Positions 1 to 9,444 of a stretch of 46,509 nucleotides of DNA are shown one piece after another; the first letter of the stretch is position 1, and the number at the start of each line of letters is the position of its first letter. The notes below the pieces were generated by a model. It did no database searches, had not been told where the DNA came from, and saw nothing but the letters and a program-made list of their open reading frames with translations. Both the position numbers and the translations under genes were made by a program. The DNA comes from an uncultured Eubacteriales bacterium (GTDB lineage: Bacteria > Bacillota > Clostridia > Oscillospirales > Oscillospiraceae), in the NCBI GenBank assembly GCA_900319935.1, contig ONQJ01000010.1, positions 1 through 46,509 on the forward strand, read 5' to 3'.

Positions 1-1308
1 GGCGAGGTCGTCTCCGTCGAGAGCGGCGAGCACACCGTCGCCGACGTGATCGCCGTCGTGCGCGACGCGAAGGGCGCCGAGCACAAGGTGCAGATGATGC
101 AGCGCTGGCCCGTGCGTATCGCCCGCCCCTATACCCGCAAGTACGTGCCGAGCCGCCCGATGAACAGCGGCCAGCGTATCATCGACACGCTCTTCCCGAT
201 CGCCAAGGGCGGCACCGCCGCCGTCCCCGGTCCCTTCGGTTCCGGCAAGACCGTCGTGCAGCACCAGCTGGCGAAGTGGTCCGACGTGGACATCGTCATC
301 TACATCGGCTGCGGCGAACGCGGCAACGAGATGACCGACGTTCTCATGGAGTTCCCCGAGCTGAAAGACCCGCGAAACGGCGAGCCGCTGATGAAGCGCA
401 CGGTGCTGATCGCCAACACCTCCGACATGCCCGTCGCGGCGCGCGAGGCTTCGATCTACACCGGCATCACGATCGCGGAGTATTTCCGTGACATGGGCTA
501 CGACGTGGCCGTCCTGGCCGACTCCACCTCCCGCTGGGCCGAGGCTCTGCGTGAGATGTCCGGCCGACTCGAGGAGATGCCCGGCGAAGAAGGCTACCCC
601 GCCTACCTGGCCTCCCGTCTGGCGCAGTTCTACGAGCGCGCCGGCGTGGTCGAGTGTCTCGGCAGCGACGACCGTCAGGGCTCCGTCACCGCCATCGGTG
701 CCGTGTCTCCTCCGGGCGGCGACATCTCCGAGCCCGTCTCGCAGGCCACGATGCGTATCGTCAAGGTCTTCTGGGCGCTGGACTCCTCGCTGGCCTATGC
801 CCGTCACTTCCCCGCCATCAACTGGCTGACCTCGTATTCGCTGTATCTCGACACGCTCGCGCCGTGGTACACCGAGAGCTTCGGCGAGGGCTACATGCGC
901 AACCGCGAGCGCGCGATGCACATCCTGCAGGAGGAAAGCGAGCTGCAGGAGATCGTCCGTCTGGTCGGTCAGGACGCGCTGAGCCCGAACGACCGTCTGA
1001 CGATGGAGACGGCCAAGATGATCCGCGAGGACTTCCTGCAGCAGAACGCCTTCGTGGACGAGGACGCCTATTCCTCCTACAAAAAGCAGTTCCGTCTGCT
1101 GGACATCGTGCTGCACTACGACAGCCTCTGCCGCGAGGCGCTGGGCAAGGGTGCGAATATGAACGGACTCTTCGCGATCGACGCGCGCGAGAAGATCGGC
1201 CGCGCCAAGATGGCCGATCCCAAGGCCTTTGAAGAGGTCTACGACGCGATCGACGCGCAGATGAAACAGGAGATCGAAGCGGTGATCGCGGGAGGTGAGG
1301 ACGCATGA
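1..1308 (+). CDS. ntpA: V/A-type ATP synthase catalytic subunit A (5' partial)
   Basis: Catalytic, nucleotide-hydrolysing subunit of the membrane-bound V/A-type ATPase, which couples ATP to H+ or Na+ movement. The frame is open from base 1, so the N-terminus (roughly the first 150 residues of a protein usually near 590) lies outside the window. The P-loop GPFGSGKT is encoded near 230-255. It is followed by the family segments [23 protein letters not shown] and [16 protein letters not shown], then the helical C-terminal domain. The stop codon overlaps the start of subunit B (ATGA at 1305-1308), indicating translational coupling. The A-B-D gene order is the usual end of bacterial ntp/atp V-type operons. 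Whether the coupling ion is Na+ or H+ cannot be read from this subunit. Confidence 0.97.
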   Translation, partial: GEVVSVESGEHTVADVIAVVRDAKGAEHKVQMMQRWPVRIARPYTRKYVPSRPMNSGQRIIDTLFPIAKGGTAAVPGPFGSGKTVVQHQLAKWSDVDIVIYIGCGERGNEMTDVLMEFPELKDPRNGEPLMKRTVLIANTSDMPVAAREASIYTGITIAEYFRDMGYDVAVLADSTSRWAEALREMSGRLEEMPGEEGYPAYLASRLAQFYERAGVVECLGSDDRQGSVTAIGAVSPPGGDISEPVSQATMRIVKVFWALDSSLAYARHFPAINWLTSYSLYLDTLAPWYTESFGEGYMRNRERAMHILQEESELQEIVRLVGQDALSPNDRLTMETAKMIREDFLQQNAFVDEDAYSSYKKQFRLLDIVLHYDSLCREALGKGANMNGLFAIDAREKIGRAKMADPKAFEEVYDAIDAQMKQEIEAVIAGGEDA

Positions 1309-2678
1309 TCAAGGAATATAAGACCATCAAAGAGATCGCCAGCCCTCTGATGATCGTAGATGGCGTCGAGGGCGTCACCTACGACGAGCTGGGCGAGCTT
1401 GAACTTCCCAACGGTCAGGTCCGCCGCTGCAAGGTGCTGGAGGTCGAGGGGAACAAGGCCGTCGTCCAGCTCTTTGAGAGCGCGCAGGGCATCAACCTGG
1501 CCCAGACCAAGGTCCGCTTCCTCGGACATCCGCAGCAGCTCGCCGTCAGCGAGGACATGCTCGGCCGCGTCTTCAACGGCATGGGCCTGCCCATCGACGG
1601 CGGCCCGGAGATCCTGCCGGACGCGTACATGGACATCAACGGTCTGCCGATGAACCCGGCGGCCCGCGCCTACCCCGCCGAATTCATCCAGACCGGCGTC
1701 TCCACGATCGACGGTCTGAACACCCTGGTCCGCGGCCAGAAGCTGCCGATCTTCTCCGGCTCGGGCCTTCCCCACGCCGCGCTGGCCGCGCAGATCGCGC
1801 GCCAGGCCCGCGTCCTGGGCGACGACGAGACCTTCGCCGTCGTGTTCGCCGCCATCGGCATCACCTTTGAGGAGTCCGAGTACTTCATCAACGACTTCCG
1901 GCGCACCGGCGCCATCGACCGCACGGTCGTGTTCTCCAACCTCGCCAACGACCCGGCCGTCGAGCGTATCGCCACCCCGCGTATGGCGCTGACCGCCGCC
2001 GAGTATCTGGCCTTTGAGAAGGACATGCAGGTGCTGGTCATCCTCACGGACATCACGAACTACGCCGAGGCGCTGCGCGAGGTCTCCGCGGCCAAGAAGG
2101 AAGTCCCCGGCCGCCGCGGCTATCCCGGCTATCTCTACACCGACCTGGCCACGATGTACGAGCGCGCCGGCCGCCGTCAGGGCAAGAAGGGCTCGATCAC
2201 GATGATCCCGATCCTGACCATGCCCGAGGACGACAAGACCCATCCGATCCCCGACCTGACCGGCTACATCACCGAGGGCCAGATCATCCTCTCGCGCGAT
2301 CTGCACCGCAAGGGCATCGTCCCGCCCGTGGACGTGCTGCCTTCTCTGAGCCGTCTGAAGGACAAGGGCATCGGCGTCGGCAAGACCCGCGAGGATCACG
2401 CCGGCACGATGAACCAGCTCTTCGCCGCCTACTCCCGCGGCAAGGACGCCAAGGAGCTGATGACGATCCTCGGCGAGGCCGCGCTGAGCGAGGACGACAA
2501 GCTCTTCGCCAAATTCGCCGACGAGTTCGAGCGTCAGTACGTCTCCCAGGGCAACACGACCAACCGCAGCATCACCGAGACGCTGGATCTCGGCTGGCAG
2601 CTGCTGAAGATCCTCCCGCGGCGCGAGCTCAAGCGTATCAAGCCCGAGATGATCGAGAAGTACATGCCGAAAGACTGA
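1305..2678 (+). CDS. ntpB: V/A-type ATP synthase subunit B
   Basis: Non-catalytic regulatory subunit that alternates with subunit A in the A3B3 head of the V/A-ATPase. The 457-residue length is normal for the family. The start ATG overlaps the stop of subunit A. Family signatures include an early [21 protein letters not shown] segment, the region [21 protein letters not shown] where catalytic subunits carry a P-loop (here lacking GKT, as expected for B), and [32 protein letters not shown]. It is followed after 36 bp by subunit D with a strong ribosome binding site. Normal composition and no disruption. Confidence 0.97.
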   Translation: MIKEYKTIKEIASPLMIVDGVEGVTYDELGELELPNGQVRRCKVLEVEGNKAVVQLFESAQGINLAQTKVRFLGHPQQLAVSEDMLGRVFNGMGLPIDGGPEILPDAYMDINGLPMNPAARAYPAEFIQTGVSTIDGLNTLVRGQKLPIFSGSGLPHAALAAQIARQARVLGDDETFAVVFAAIGITFEESEYFINDFRRTGAIDRTVVFSNLANDPAVERIATPRMALTAAEYLAFEKDMQVLVILTDITNYAEALREVSAAKKEVPGRRGYPGYLYTDLATMYERAGRRQGKKGSITMIPILTMPEDDKTHPIPDLTGYITEGQIILSRDLHRKGIVPPVDVLPSLSRLKDKGIGVGKTREDHAGTMNQLFAAYSRGKDAKELMTILGEAALSEDDKLFAKFADEFERQYVSQGNTTNRSITETLDLGWQLLKILPRRELKRIKPEMIEKYMPKD

Positions 2679-2714
2679 GCCGTCTTTTGAAGAATTCATA
2701 GGAGGTGATGTTTT

Positions 2715-3368
2715 TTGGCAGGTACCGCCGTAACCCCGACCCGTATGGTGCTCAATCAGCTCAAGGGCAGATTGAAGACCGCGCGGCGCGGGCACAAGCT
2801 CTTGAAGGATAAGCGCGACGAGCTGATGCGTCAGTTCATGGACGTGGTGAAGCAGAACAAGCAGCTGCGTCTCCGCGTCGAGGAAGGGCTGACGAAGGCC
2901 TTTGCCTCGCTGCAGGTGGCAAGCTCGATCATGTCGCCCGAGATGCTGGAGCAGGCGCTGCTCTATCCGCGCCAGAGCGTCGAGCTCGGCATGGATTTCC
3001 GGAACATCATGAGCGTGAACGTGCCTCTGTACAGCTTCACGACGAAGAACAACGACCCCTCCGAGATCTACCCCTACGGCTTCGCGCAGACCTCCGGCGA
3101 GCTGGACGACGCGCTGGACAAGCTGGCCCGGGTGTTTGAGGATATGCTGGAGCTGGCGCAGGTCGAGAAGACCATGCAGCTCCTCGCCGAGGAGATCGAG
3201 AAGACGCGCCGCCGCGTCAACGCGCTGGAATACGTCATGATCCCCGAGCTCGAGGGCAACATCAAGTATATCTCCATGAAGCTGGAGGAGAACGAGAACT
3301 CCACGAAGGTCCGTCTGCTCAAGGTCAAGGAGATGGTGCTTCAGGACGCGCATCATTATCAGCAGTAA
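2715..3368 (+). CDS. ntpD: V/A-type ATP synthase subunit D
   Basis: Central rotor-shaft subunit linking the A3B3 head to the membrane ring. It is 217 residues and mostly helical, with the conserved start TPTRMVLNQLKGRLKTARRGHKLLKDKRDEL and a long C-terminal coiled-coil helix rich in Glu/Lys. Translation most likely starts at TTG 2715, because GGAGGTGAT at 2701-2709 is placed correctly for it; the ATG at 2708 is in another frame. It is the last gene of the ATPase operon: a hairpin terminator follows at 3385. Confidence 0.95.
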   Translation: MAGTAVTPTRMVLNQLKGRLKTARRGHKLLKDKRDELMRQFMDVVKQNKQLRLRVEEGLTKAFASLQVASSIMSPEMLEQALLYPRQSVELGMDFRNIMSVNVPLYSFTTKNNDPSEIYPYGFAQTSGELDDALDKLARVFEDMLELAQVEKTMQLLAEEIEKTRRRVNALEYVMIPELEGNIKYISMKLEENENSTKVRLLKVKEMVLQDAHHYQQ

Positions 3369-3384
3369 GTGCTTTTCAAAGGAA

Positions 3385-3414
3385 AACTCCCCGTCGAAAG
3401 GCGGGGAGTTTTAT
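3385..3414 (+). terminator. Intrinsic terminator of the V-ATPase operon
   Basis: Perfect 9-bp stem AACTCCCCG / CGGGGAGTT (3385-3393 with 3402-3410) followed by a short T-rich tract, 16 bp after the subunit D stop. Confidence 0.9.
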
Positions 3415-3463
3415 TGTGCGTCTGACTTTCTGTAAAAAATAAAAATATTTTTGTAATATATAC

Positions 3464-3492
3464 TTGACATATCGGAAAGTCTGTGCTACATT
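3464..3492 (+). promoter_or_regulatory. Sigma-A type promoter of the XRE regulator
   Basis: TTGACA (3464-3469), 17-bp spacer, TACATT (3487-3492). It lies in an AT-rich stretch that also holds the palindrome AAAAATATTTTT (3441-3452), a possible operator or UP element. The ribosome binding site AGGTGAGG follows at 3501. Confidence 0.75.
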
Positions 3493-3511
3493 ATGTCCAG
3501 AGGTGAGGAAC

Positions 3512-3718
3512 ATGGCAAAAAACCTGAAATTAAAAGCCGCCCGCGCCGGGCGCGATCTGTCGCAGCAGGAACTGGCCGAACTGGTCGGCGTCTCGCGCCA
3601 GACGATCAACGCCATCGAGAAGGGCGAATACAATCCGACGATCAAGCTCTGCCGCGCGATCTGCCGTGCGCTGGGCACGACCTTAAACGATCTGTTCTGG
3701 GAGGAGAATGAGGAATGA
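3512..3718 (+). CDS. XRE-family helix-turn-helix regulator
   Basis: Small DNA-binding protein of 68 residues, essentially one Cro/C1-type helix-turn-helix: LSQQELAELVGVSRQTINAIEKGEYNPTIKLCRAICRAL. It matches the short YozG-like regulators that usually sit next to a small membrane protein. I start it at ATG 3512, because AGGTGAGG at 3501-3508 fits that codon and the promoter -35 box occupies the upstream part of the longer open frame. Its stop overlaps the next ATG (3715-3718), so the two genes are co-translated. The target genes are not known; autoregulation is an inference from the palindromic AT-rich upstream region. Confidence 0.9.
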   Translation: MAKNLKLKAARAGRDLSQQELAELVGVSRQTINAIEKGEYNPTIKLCRAICRALGTTLNDLFWEENEE

Positions 3719-4182
3719 AAAACGTCAAAAGCAATCTGGATGAAATGCAGGAAGCAAAGCTTCTGCAAATCGAGCACAAGGGCTGCTGGCTCGCCTTCTG
3801 GGGGCTGCTGGCTGCGATGATCGTTGAACTCTTCGTCTTCGGCGTGGAGAACATGCGCTATTTCATCGGCGAGTGGATCGTCTTCATGGTCTTGTGCATC
3901 TATATGACCGATGCCTGTCTGCGAAACGGGATCTGGGATCGCCGCCTCAAGGCTGACCGCAAAACCAATCTGACGATCAGTTTGATCGCCGGCGCAGCCG
4001 CGGGCCTGATTTTCGCAGCGGTCTCTCTCGTTCGCTACCACAGTGTCCCCGGTGCGATCGCCTCTTTCGCGCTGCTCTTCGTCTTCGTAGGGATCTGCTG
4101 TTTTCTCGCGCTCTCCCTCACGGCCAGGGAATACCGGAAAAAGCTCGCCCAGCTTGAGAACGACGGGGAAGAGGATGCCTGA
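3715..4182 (+). CDS. Small polytopic membrane protein (DUF6773-like)
   Basis: 155-residue integral membrane protein with about four hydrophobic segments (residues ~25-45, 50-65, 90-112, 120-142), a charged N-terminus and a basic/acidic cytoplasmic tail. The conserved-looking piece RNGIWDRRLKADRKTN follows the second helix. Small membrane proteins paired with a short XRE regulator in this arrangement are common in Clostridia; I assign it to the DUF6773-like group by resemblance only. No catalytic motif is visible and the function is unknown. It overlaps the regulator gene by 4 bp and is followed by a terminator. Confidence 0.8.
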   Translation: MKNVKSNLDEMQEAKLLQIEHKGCWLAFWGLLAAMIVELFVFGVENMRYFIGEWIVFMVLCIYMTDACLRNGIWDRRLKADRKTNLTISLIAGAAAGLIFAAVSLVRYHSVPGAIASFALLFVFVGICCFLALSLTAREYRKKLAQLENDGEEDA

Positions 4183-4205
4183 TCCGCGCATAAAACCGGA
4201 TAACA

Positions 4206-4232
4206 AAAGGGAGCAGCCGGGCTGCTCCCTTT
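4206..4232 (+). terminator. Intrinsic terminator after the XRE/membrane-protein pair
   Basis: Perfect 12-bp stem AAAGGGAGCAGC / GCTGCTCCCTTT with a 3-nt loop. It can serve both strands and is the only obvious terminator for the minus-strand operon ending at 4351; no other structure stands out in 4233-4350. Confidence 0.8.
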
Positions 4233-4350
4233 CGCTATATGGATGAGGACAAAATGAAAAAGATGAGGCATCTCTGATGGTATTTCTATCTTATGTAAAA
4301 TATGTTACGTAAACAAGACCGAAATTGTTTCAAAAATGTAAAATCGTTTC

Positions 4351-5154
4351 TCAGTCCAGCGTGAGATCCCAGACCGTACCGGGAGGCAGCGGCGTGTCGG
4401 AGACGACGTACGACTCGCCGCCCTGCGCGGCGGGCGTGTAAAACACAGCCTCGCGGCAGCCGAGATAGGCCGCGGCGGAAGCGGCGGTATCGGCCGGAAC
4501 GCCTTGCGCGCAAAGGATCTCGGGGATGATGAGCCGCTCGCCGTCGCGGCAGGCGGCAAAGACGCCGTCGCTCGAGGCGAACAGGCCGCCGTCATAGCTC
4601 TCGCACAGCGCGCGCTGCAGCTCCATCATCGGGGTGGAGAGGTGGACATGCGCTCTGCCGCGCAGCAGGTTTTCGCGCCAGAGCATGTATTCCGTCCCGG
4701 TCAGCTTCATTATGTCAACCACATTGTCCGCCGGGACCGCGCTTTTCTCTCTCCGCAGCGCGTACTTTGTGCCGATCTGTTTTTCGTACCAGGCGTAGAG
4801 CCTTTCCTCCGCGGGCAGGGTGGCGACGATGACGGCCTCGCGCTCGCGGCAGATCGCTGCGGCGGCCTTCGTCAGTTCTCCGCCGAGACCCTGTCCTCTG
4901 GCGTTCTCATCCACGGCCACGGCGTAGACGTAGCCCAGGTGCGGGCTTTCCTTTCCCGCCAGCAGCTCATAGCCCGTCATCGCATAGGCCGAGCCGAGCA
5001 GCGCGCCCTTCCCGTCCACCGCGACGGCCGCGCCGCCGACGTCCGGAAGCAGCGTGAAAACGGCGTCGAGATAGGCCTCCCGCTCGTCGAACACGCGCTT
5101 CCACAGCGCGCGCATGGCCGGGATATCGTCCTTCTGATAGTGCCGGATCTTCAT
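4351..5154 (-). CDS. GNAT-family N-acetyltransferase
   Basis: Cytoplasmic acetyl-CoA-dependent acyltransferase of 267 residues. The N-terminal half is a GNAT fold: MKIRHYQKDDIPAMRALWKRVF, then the acetyl-CoA pyrophosphate-binding signature VYAVAVDENARGQGLGGELTKAA (Q/R-x-x-G-x-G/A form). The C-terminal half has no signature I recognise and may be a degenerate second GNAT or sterol-carrier-like domain. The start is placed at ATG 5154 because it overlaps the TGA of the upstream gene and AGGTGG lies 8 bp upstream. Last gene of the cca-led operon. The acceptor substrate is unknown. Confidence 0.87.
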   Translation of the reverse strand: MKIRHYQKDDIPAMRALWKRVFDEREAYLDAVFTLLPDVGGAAVAVDGKGALLGSAYAMTGYELLAGKESPHLGYVYAVAVDENARGQGLGGELTKAAAAICREREAVIVATLPAEERLYAWYEKQIGTKYALRREKSAVPADNVVDIMKLTGTEYMLWRENLLRGRAHVHLSTPMMELQRALCESYDGGLFASSDGVFAACRDGERLIIPEILCAQGVPADTAASAAAYLGCREAVFYTPAAQGGESYVVSDTPLPPGTVWDLTLD

Positions 5155-6056
5155 TCCCCGATCCACCTCGCCGTATATTTTTTCAGCAGATACGCGGGCT
5201 TGTAGCTCTCCTTCGAGCGGCGCAGCGCCTCGATGCCCATGTCGTCCTCGCGGTTGATATAGCGCAGCTTCGGGTATTTCGCCGTCAGCATGCGCGTGAG
5301 CTCGCGGCAGGTCATCGGGTAGGCGCCGTTGAGTCCGCCCTCGGCCTTTTCAAAGTGGACGTCGAAGGTGTCCTCGCAGCAGAGCTCGCCGAGCGTGAAG
5401 CCGACGATCCTGTCGTTCGCGTACAGCACGCCTCCCTCGAGCCCCAGTTTTTCAAAGGCGGCGAAGGCGCGCACGATCGCCGTGTGCTCATAGACGATGC
5501 TTCGAAACAGTCTGTCGGCGTTCTCCTCCGTCCAGACGTCCAGCATATCCAGACACCCCGGGATCAGCTCGCGCGTGAGCGGCACGAAGCGCCAGTCGTT
5601 TTCCGCCTCGAAGCGGTTGCAGTGGTTTTTCTTGCCGTGCAGGGCCTTTCCCGCGTAGGTCGCGAGCCTTTCCGCCTCATAGAGGTAATCGGCGTTGTCC
5701 ACGTCCTCGGTGAAGGAAAAACGGCCGGGATACTCGCTCTCAAGCAGGGCGCGGTGTTCTTCGGTGATGCCGCGCAGGCAAAAAGGCTCATAGCCCTTCG
5801 CGGCCGCGAATTCCCGCAGGGTCTCGATCGCGGGGCGCAGCGGCCCCGAACCGATCGGGAAAACGAAGGTGGGCCGGCCCTCGTAACGCAGCTTGGTCAG
5901 CATCCTGTCGCCCGCGCGGGCGATCAGCTGGCGGTAGCGGCTGTCCCAGATGTATATGTTGCCGAAGTTATAGTCCGCGCTCCGGCTTCCCTCGGTGCGG
6001 ACGATCTCGTCCACCCAGGGCTTGTCGCAGAGTGTGACGGTTTTGAATTCTATCAT
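5151..6056 (-). CDS. DUF2156 domain protein (phosphatidylglycerol lysyltransferase-like fold)
   Basis: 301-residue soluble protein of the DUF2156 group, related to the C-terminal acyltransferase-like domain of MprF-type aminoacyl-phospholipid synthases but without the membrane part. Features typical of the group are the N-terminal ADYNFGNIYIWDSRY, the GKALHGKKNHCNRFEAEND segment, VGFTLGEL, and the ending YPKLRYINREDDMGIEALRRSKESYKP. It is probably a GNAT-fold aminoacyl- or acyl-transferase; the substrate is unknown. It overlaps the downstream GNAT gene by 4 bp, so two acyltransferase-like proteins are translationally coupled and may act on related substrates. Confidence 0.85.
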   Translation of the reverse strand: MIEFKTVTLCDKPWVDEIVRTEGSRSADYNFGNIYIWDSRYRQLIARAGDRMLTKLRYEGRPTFVFPIGSGPLRPAIETLREFAAAKGYEPFCLRGITEEHRALLESEYPGRFSFTEDVDNADYLYEAERLATYAGKALHGKKNHCNRFEAENDWRFVPLTRELIPGCLDMLDVWTEENADRLFRSIVYEHTAIVRAFAAFEKLGLEGGVLYANDRIVGFTLGELCCEDTFDVHFEKAEGGLNGAYPMTCRELTRMLTAKYPKLRYINREDDMGIEALRRSKESYKPAYLLKKYTARWIGE

Positions 6057-6065
6057 GGAGTTCTC

Positions 6066-6638
6066 TTATCCTTCGTAAAGGGCGGTGTCCCGGCGCAGGA
6101 CGCGGCGCAGCTCGCGCAGGTCCGCAAAGGTCTCGGGGCGTTTGGATACGTCGCGCAGCAGAGCTGAGGGATGGTAGATCGCCATCGTTTTGATCCCGTT
6201 GACGTCAAACCACTGGCCGTGCTCGCGCGTGATGCGGAAATCTTTTTTGATCAGCTCGCCCGCGGCGATGCGTCCGAGGCAGACGATGATCTTCGGACGG
6301 ACGAGGGCGATCTGCTCGTCCAGCCAGTGACGGCAGGCGGCCATTTCCTCCTGGGCCGGGTCCCGGTTCATCGGCGGGCGGCATTTGACGGTGTTGGCGA
6401 TATAGATGCGTGTTCGGTCCAGACCGATCATCTCCAGCATGTCGTCGAGCAGCTTGCCGGCCGGGCCGACGAAGGGCTCGCCCTGCAGGTCTTCCTGCTC
6501 GCCGGGACCTTCGCCGATGAGCATCAGCTCGCTCGGAGCCCTGCCCACGCCGAAGACCAGCTTCGTCCTCGTCGCGCCGAGCGGGCAGCTCCCGCAGAGC
6601 GCGCAGCGCGCCTCCAGCTTTTTCATTTCTTCGCTCAC
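6066..6638 (-). CDS. Type-4 (Fe-S) uracil-DNA glycosylase
   Basis: DNA base-excision repair enzyme that removes uracil formed by cytosine deamination. It is 190 residues, normal for type 4/5 family UDGs. Motif 1 [20 protein letters not shown] and the motif 3 region HPSALLR are both present. Cysteines in the N-terminal [10 protein letters not shown], in VKCRPP and in AACRHW are positioned to ligate a [4Fe-4S] cluster. Start is GTG 6638, supported by AGGAG seven bases upstream; the internal ATG four codons later is less well placed. Sits between cca and the DUF2156 gene with gaps of 1 and 9 bp. Confidence 0.93.
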   Translation of the reverse strand: MSEEMKKLEARCALCGSCPLGATRTKLVFGVGRAPSELMLIGEGPGEQEDLQGEPFVGPAGKLLDDMLEMIGLDRTRIYIANTVKCRPPMNRDPAQEEMAACRHWLDEQIALVRPKIIVCLGRIAAGELIKKDFRITREHGQWFDVNGIKTMAIYHPSALLRDVSKRPETFADLRELRRVLRRDTALYEG

Positions 6639-6639
6639 G

Positions 6640-7839
6640 TCAGCTCTCCTCCGTGCCGCGTACCAGCTGCAGCAGCAGCTCGCGGCGGTTGTTCTCGGGA
6701 TAGTCCATCACATATTCCAGCAGGAAGTTCAGCATTTCGCCGAGCTCCTTCCCGCGCAGGCCCATTTCCACCAGATCGTCTCCCGTGACGGCGAGATGCC
6801 GCACGGAGAAGCACTCGCCGCTTTTCAATACGGCGCGCAGGGCGTCGTAGCAGCGGCGGCTCTGCAGCGCGTCGCTGCACTGAGCGGCGCAGGACGCGGT
6901 GTCCACGCCGTAGCGGTTGAGGAGTATTTTCCACTCCTTCGGCGTTTTCGGCGGCTCGGTGTGCAGCAGATCGCAGCAGTCGGAACAGCAACGCTGCGTG
7001 CGCCCGTCGAGGCGCAGCGCGCTCAGAAAATCGCGCGCCGAGCTGATCAGACCGTGCCGCTCGAGCACGGCGCAAAGGCCCGCCCAGCGCGGCAGCGCCT
7101 TCTTCGGCAGCGCCGTGAGACGGATCAGCTCCGAGACCGGGTCGTCCTCCCGGCGCGGGAGCAGATAGCGGTCGAGCAGCCCCGCCTCGATCACCGTCAG
7201 CAGGATCTGCGGACGGTTCGTCAGCAGCATCTTTTCGACCTCGTCGCGCACGCGCTCCGGCGAGAGCGAGGCGGCGAGCTGCGCCTTGTCGTAGATCGCG
7301 GCAAGCGTCTCTTCTTCGATGCCGAAGCCGAGCCGGGCGGAGAAGCGCAGCGCGCGGAACATGCGCAGCGCGTCCTCTTCAAAGCGGCGCGCCGGCTCGC
7401 CCACGCAGCGGATAAGGCCCTTGCGGATATCCTCGACCCCGCCGAAGGGATCGACCACCAGGCCGTCCGGAGGCAGAGCGATCGCGTTCATCGTAAAGTC
7501 CCGCCGCGCCAGGTCCGAGGTCAGATCGCCGACGAAGCTGACCGCCTCCGGGTGGCGGTGGTCGGCGTAGCTGCCGTCGCTGCGGAAGGTCGTGACCTCG
7601 ACGGCGTGGGAGTTGATCAGCACCGTGACCGTGCCGTGACGGATGCCAACCGTCAGCGTGCGCGGGAAAAGCTCCCGCACCTGGTCCGGCAGGGCGCTGG
7701 TGCAGACGTCCCAGTCCTGCGGGTGGACGCCGAGGATCATATCCCGCACACAGCCGCCGACAAGATAGGCCAGATAGCCGCGCGACTGGAGCGTGACAAG
7801 CACCTGTTTGACATATTTGGGCGGTGTGACCTTCGACAT
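6640..7839 (-). CDS. cca: CCA-adding tRNA nucleotidyltransferase
   Basis: Class II nucleotidyltransferase that builds or repairs the 3' CCA end of tRNAs from CTP and ATP. The 399-residue protein has the head-domain motif [12 protein letters not shown], the catalytic Asp pair in [16 protein letters not shown], and the neck signature [21 protein letters not shown]. The C-terminal body and tail contain several Cys residues but no HD phosphohydrolase motif is obvious. First gene of a four-gene minus-strand operon (cca, UDG, DUF2156, GNAT). No clean promoter could be chosen upstream, where it diverges from murC. Confidence 0.95.
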   Translation of the reverse strand: MSKVTPPKYVKQVLVTLQSRGYLAYLVGGCVRDMILGVHPQDWDVCTSALPDQVRELFPRTLTVGIRHGTVTVLINSHAVEVTTFRSDGSYADHRHPEAVSFVGDLTSDLARRDFTMNAIALPPDGLVVDPFGGVEDIRKGLIRCVGEPARRFEEDALRMFRALRFSARLGFGIEEETLAAIYDKAQLAASLSPERVRDEVEKMLLTNRPQILLTVIEAGLLDRYLLPRREDDPVSELIRLTALPKKALPRWAGLCAVLERHGLISSARDFLSALRLDGRTQRCCSDCCDLLHTEPPKTPKEWKILLNRYGVDTASCAAQCSDALQSRRCYDALRAVLKSGECFSVRHLAVTGDDLVEMGLRGKELGEMLNFLLEYVMDYPENNRRELLLQLVRGTEES

Positions 7840-7867
7840 GGACGACCTCGTTTCCCTTCGATAATAC

Positions 7868-7896
7868 TTGCATAATACCGTGGGCGGTATTATAAT
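7868..7896 (+). promoter_or_regulatory. murC promoter containing an inverted repeat
   Basis: TTGCAT (7868-7873), 17-bp spacer, TATAAT (7891-7896). The spacer lies within a perfect inverted repeat ATAATACCG-tggg-CGGTATTAT (7872-7893) that overlaps both promoter elements, so a bound protein could block the polymerase. The leader up to 8012 is about 110 nt and holds a weak AGGGC/GCCCT hairpin near 7922-7942. Confidence 0.65.
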
Positions 7897-8012
7897 ATAG
7901 GATAATGGACCACAGGATATAAGGGCTTCGGGCTTTGCCCTCCACTATATCTATATTCATTTTATCATTTCGTCTGACCAACATCAATACTCTTTTTCGG
8001 AGCGCTGATACC

Positions 8013-9386
<1,374 letters not shown>

Positions 9387-9397
9387 TCTGTTAATCG

Positions 9398-9436
9398 AAA
9401 AAAGCTCCCTGATGCAAAGCATCAGGGAGCTTTTTT
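9398..9436. terminator. Bidirectional terminator between murC and the surface operon
   Basis: Perfect 18-bp stem (9398-9415 with 9419-9436) with AAA loop; A-tract on one side and T-tract on the other let it stop murC on the plus strand and the CotH operon on the minus strand. Confidence 0.93.
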
Positions 9437-9444
9437 CATATTTC

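Noticed and set aside
1239-3356. A ~700-codon open frame antisense to the ATPase B and D genes
   Set aside because: It mirrors the codon pattern of well-supported genes on the other strand in GC-rich DNA, has low-complexity composition and no ribosome binding site or homology features. The same applies to the many other long antisense frames in the window.
7943-7962. NrdR-like box (CACTATATCTATATTC)
   Set aside because: Only one poor match, whereas NrdR sites occur as pairs upstream of ribonucleotide reductase genes.
7935-8012. Upstream extension of murC to a start at 7935
   Set aside because: The extra 26 residues do not fit the MurC N-terminus, and the region lies in the leader behind the promoter; ATG 8013 begins the conserved domain.
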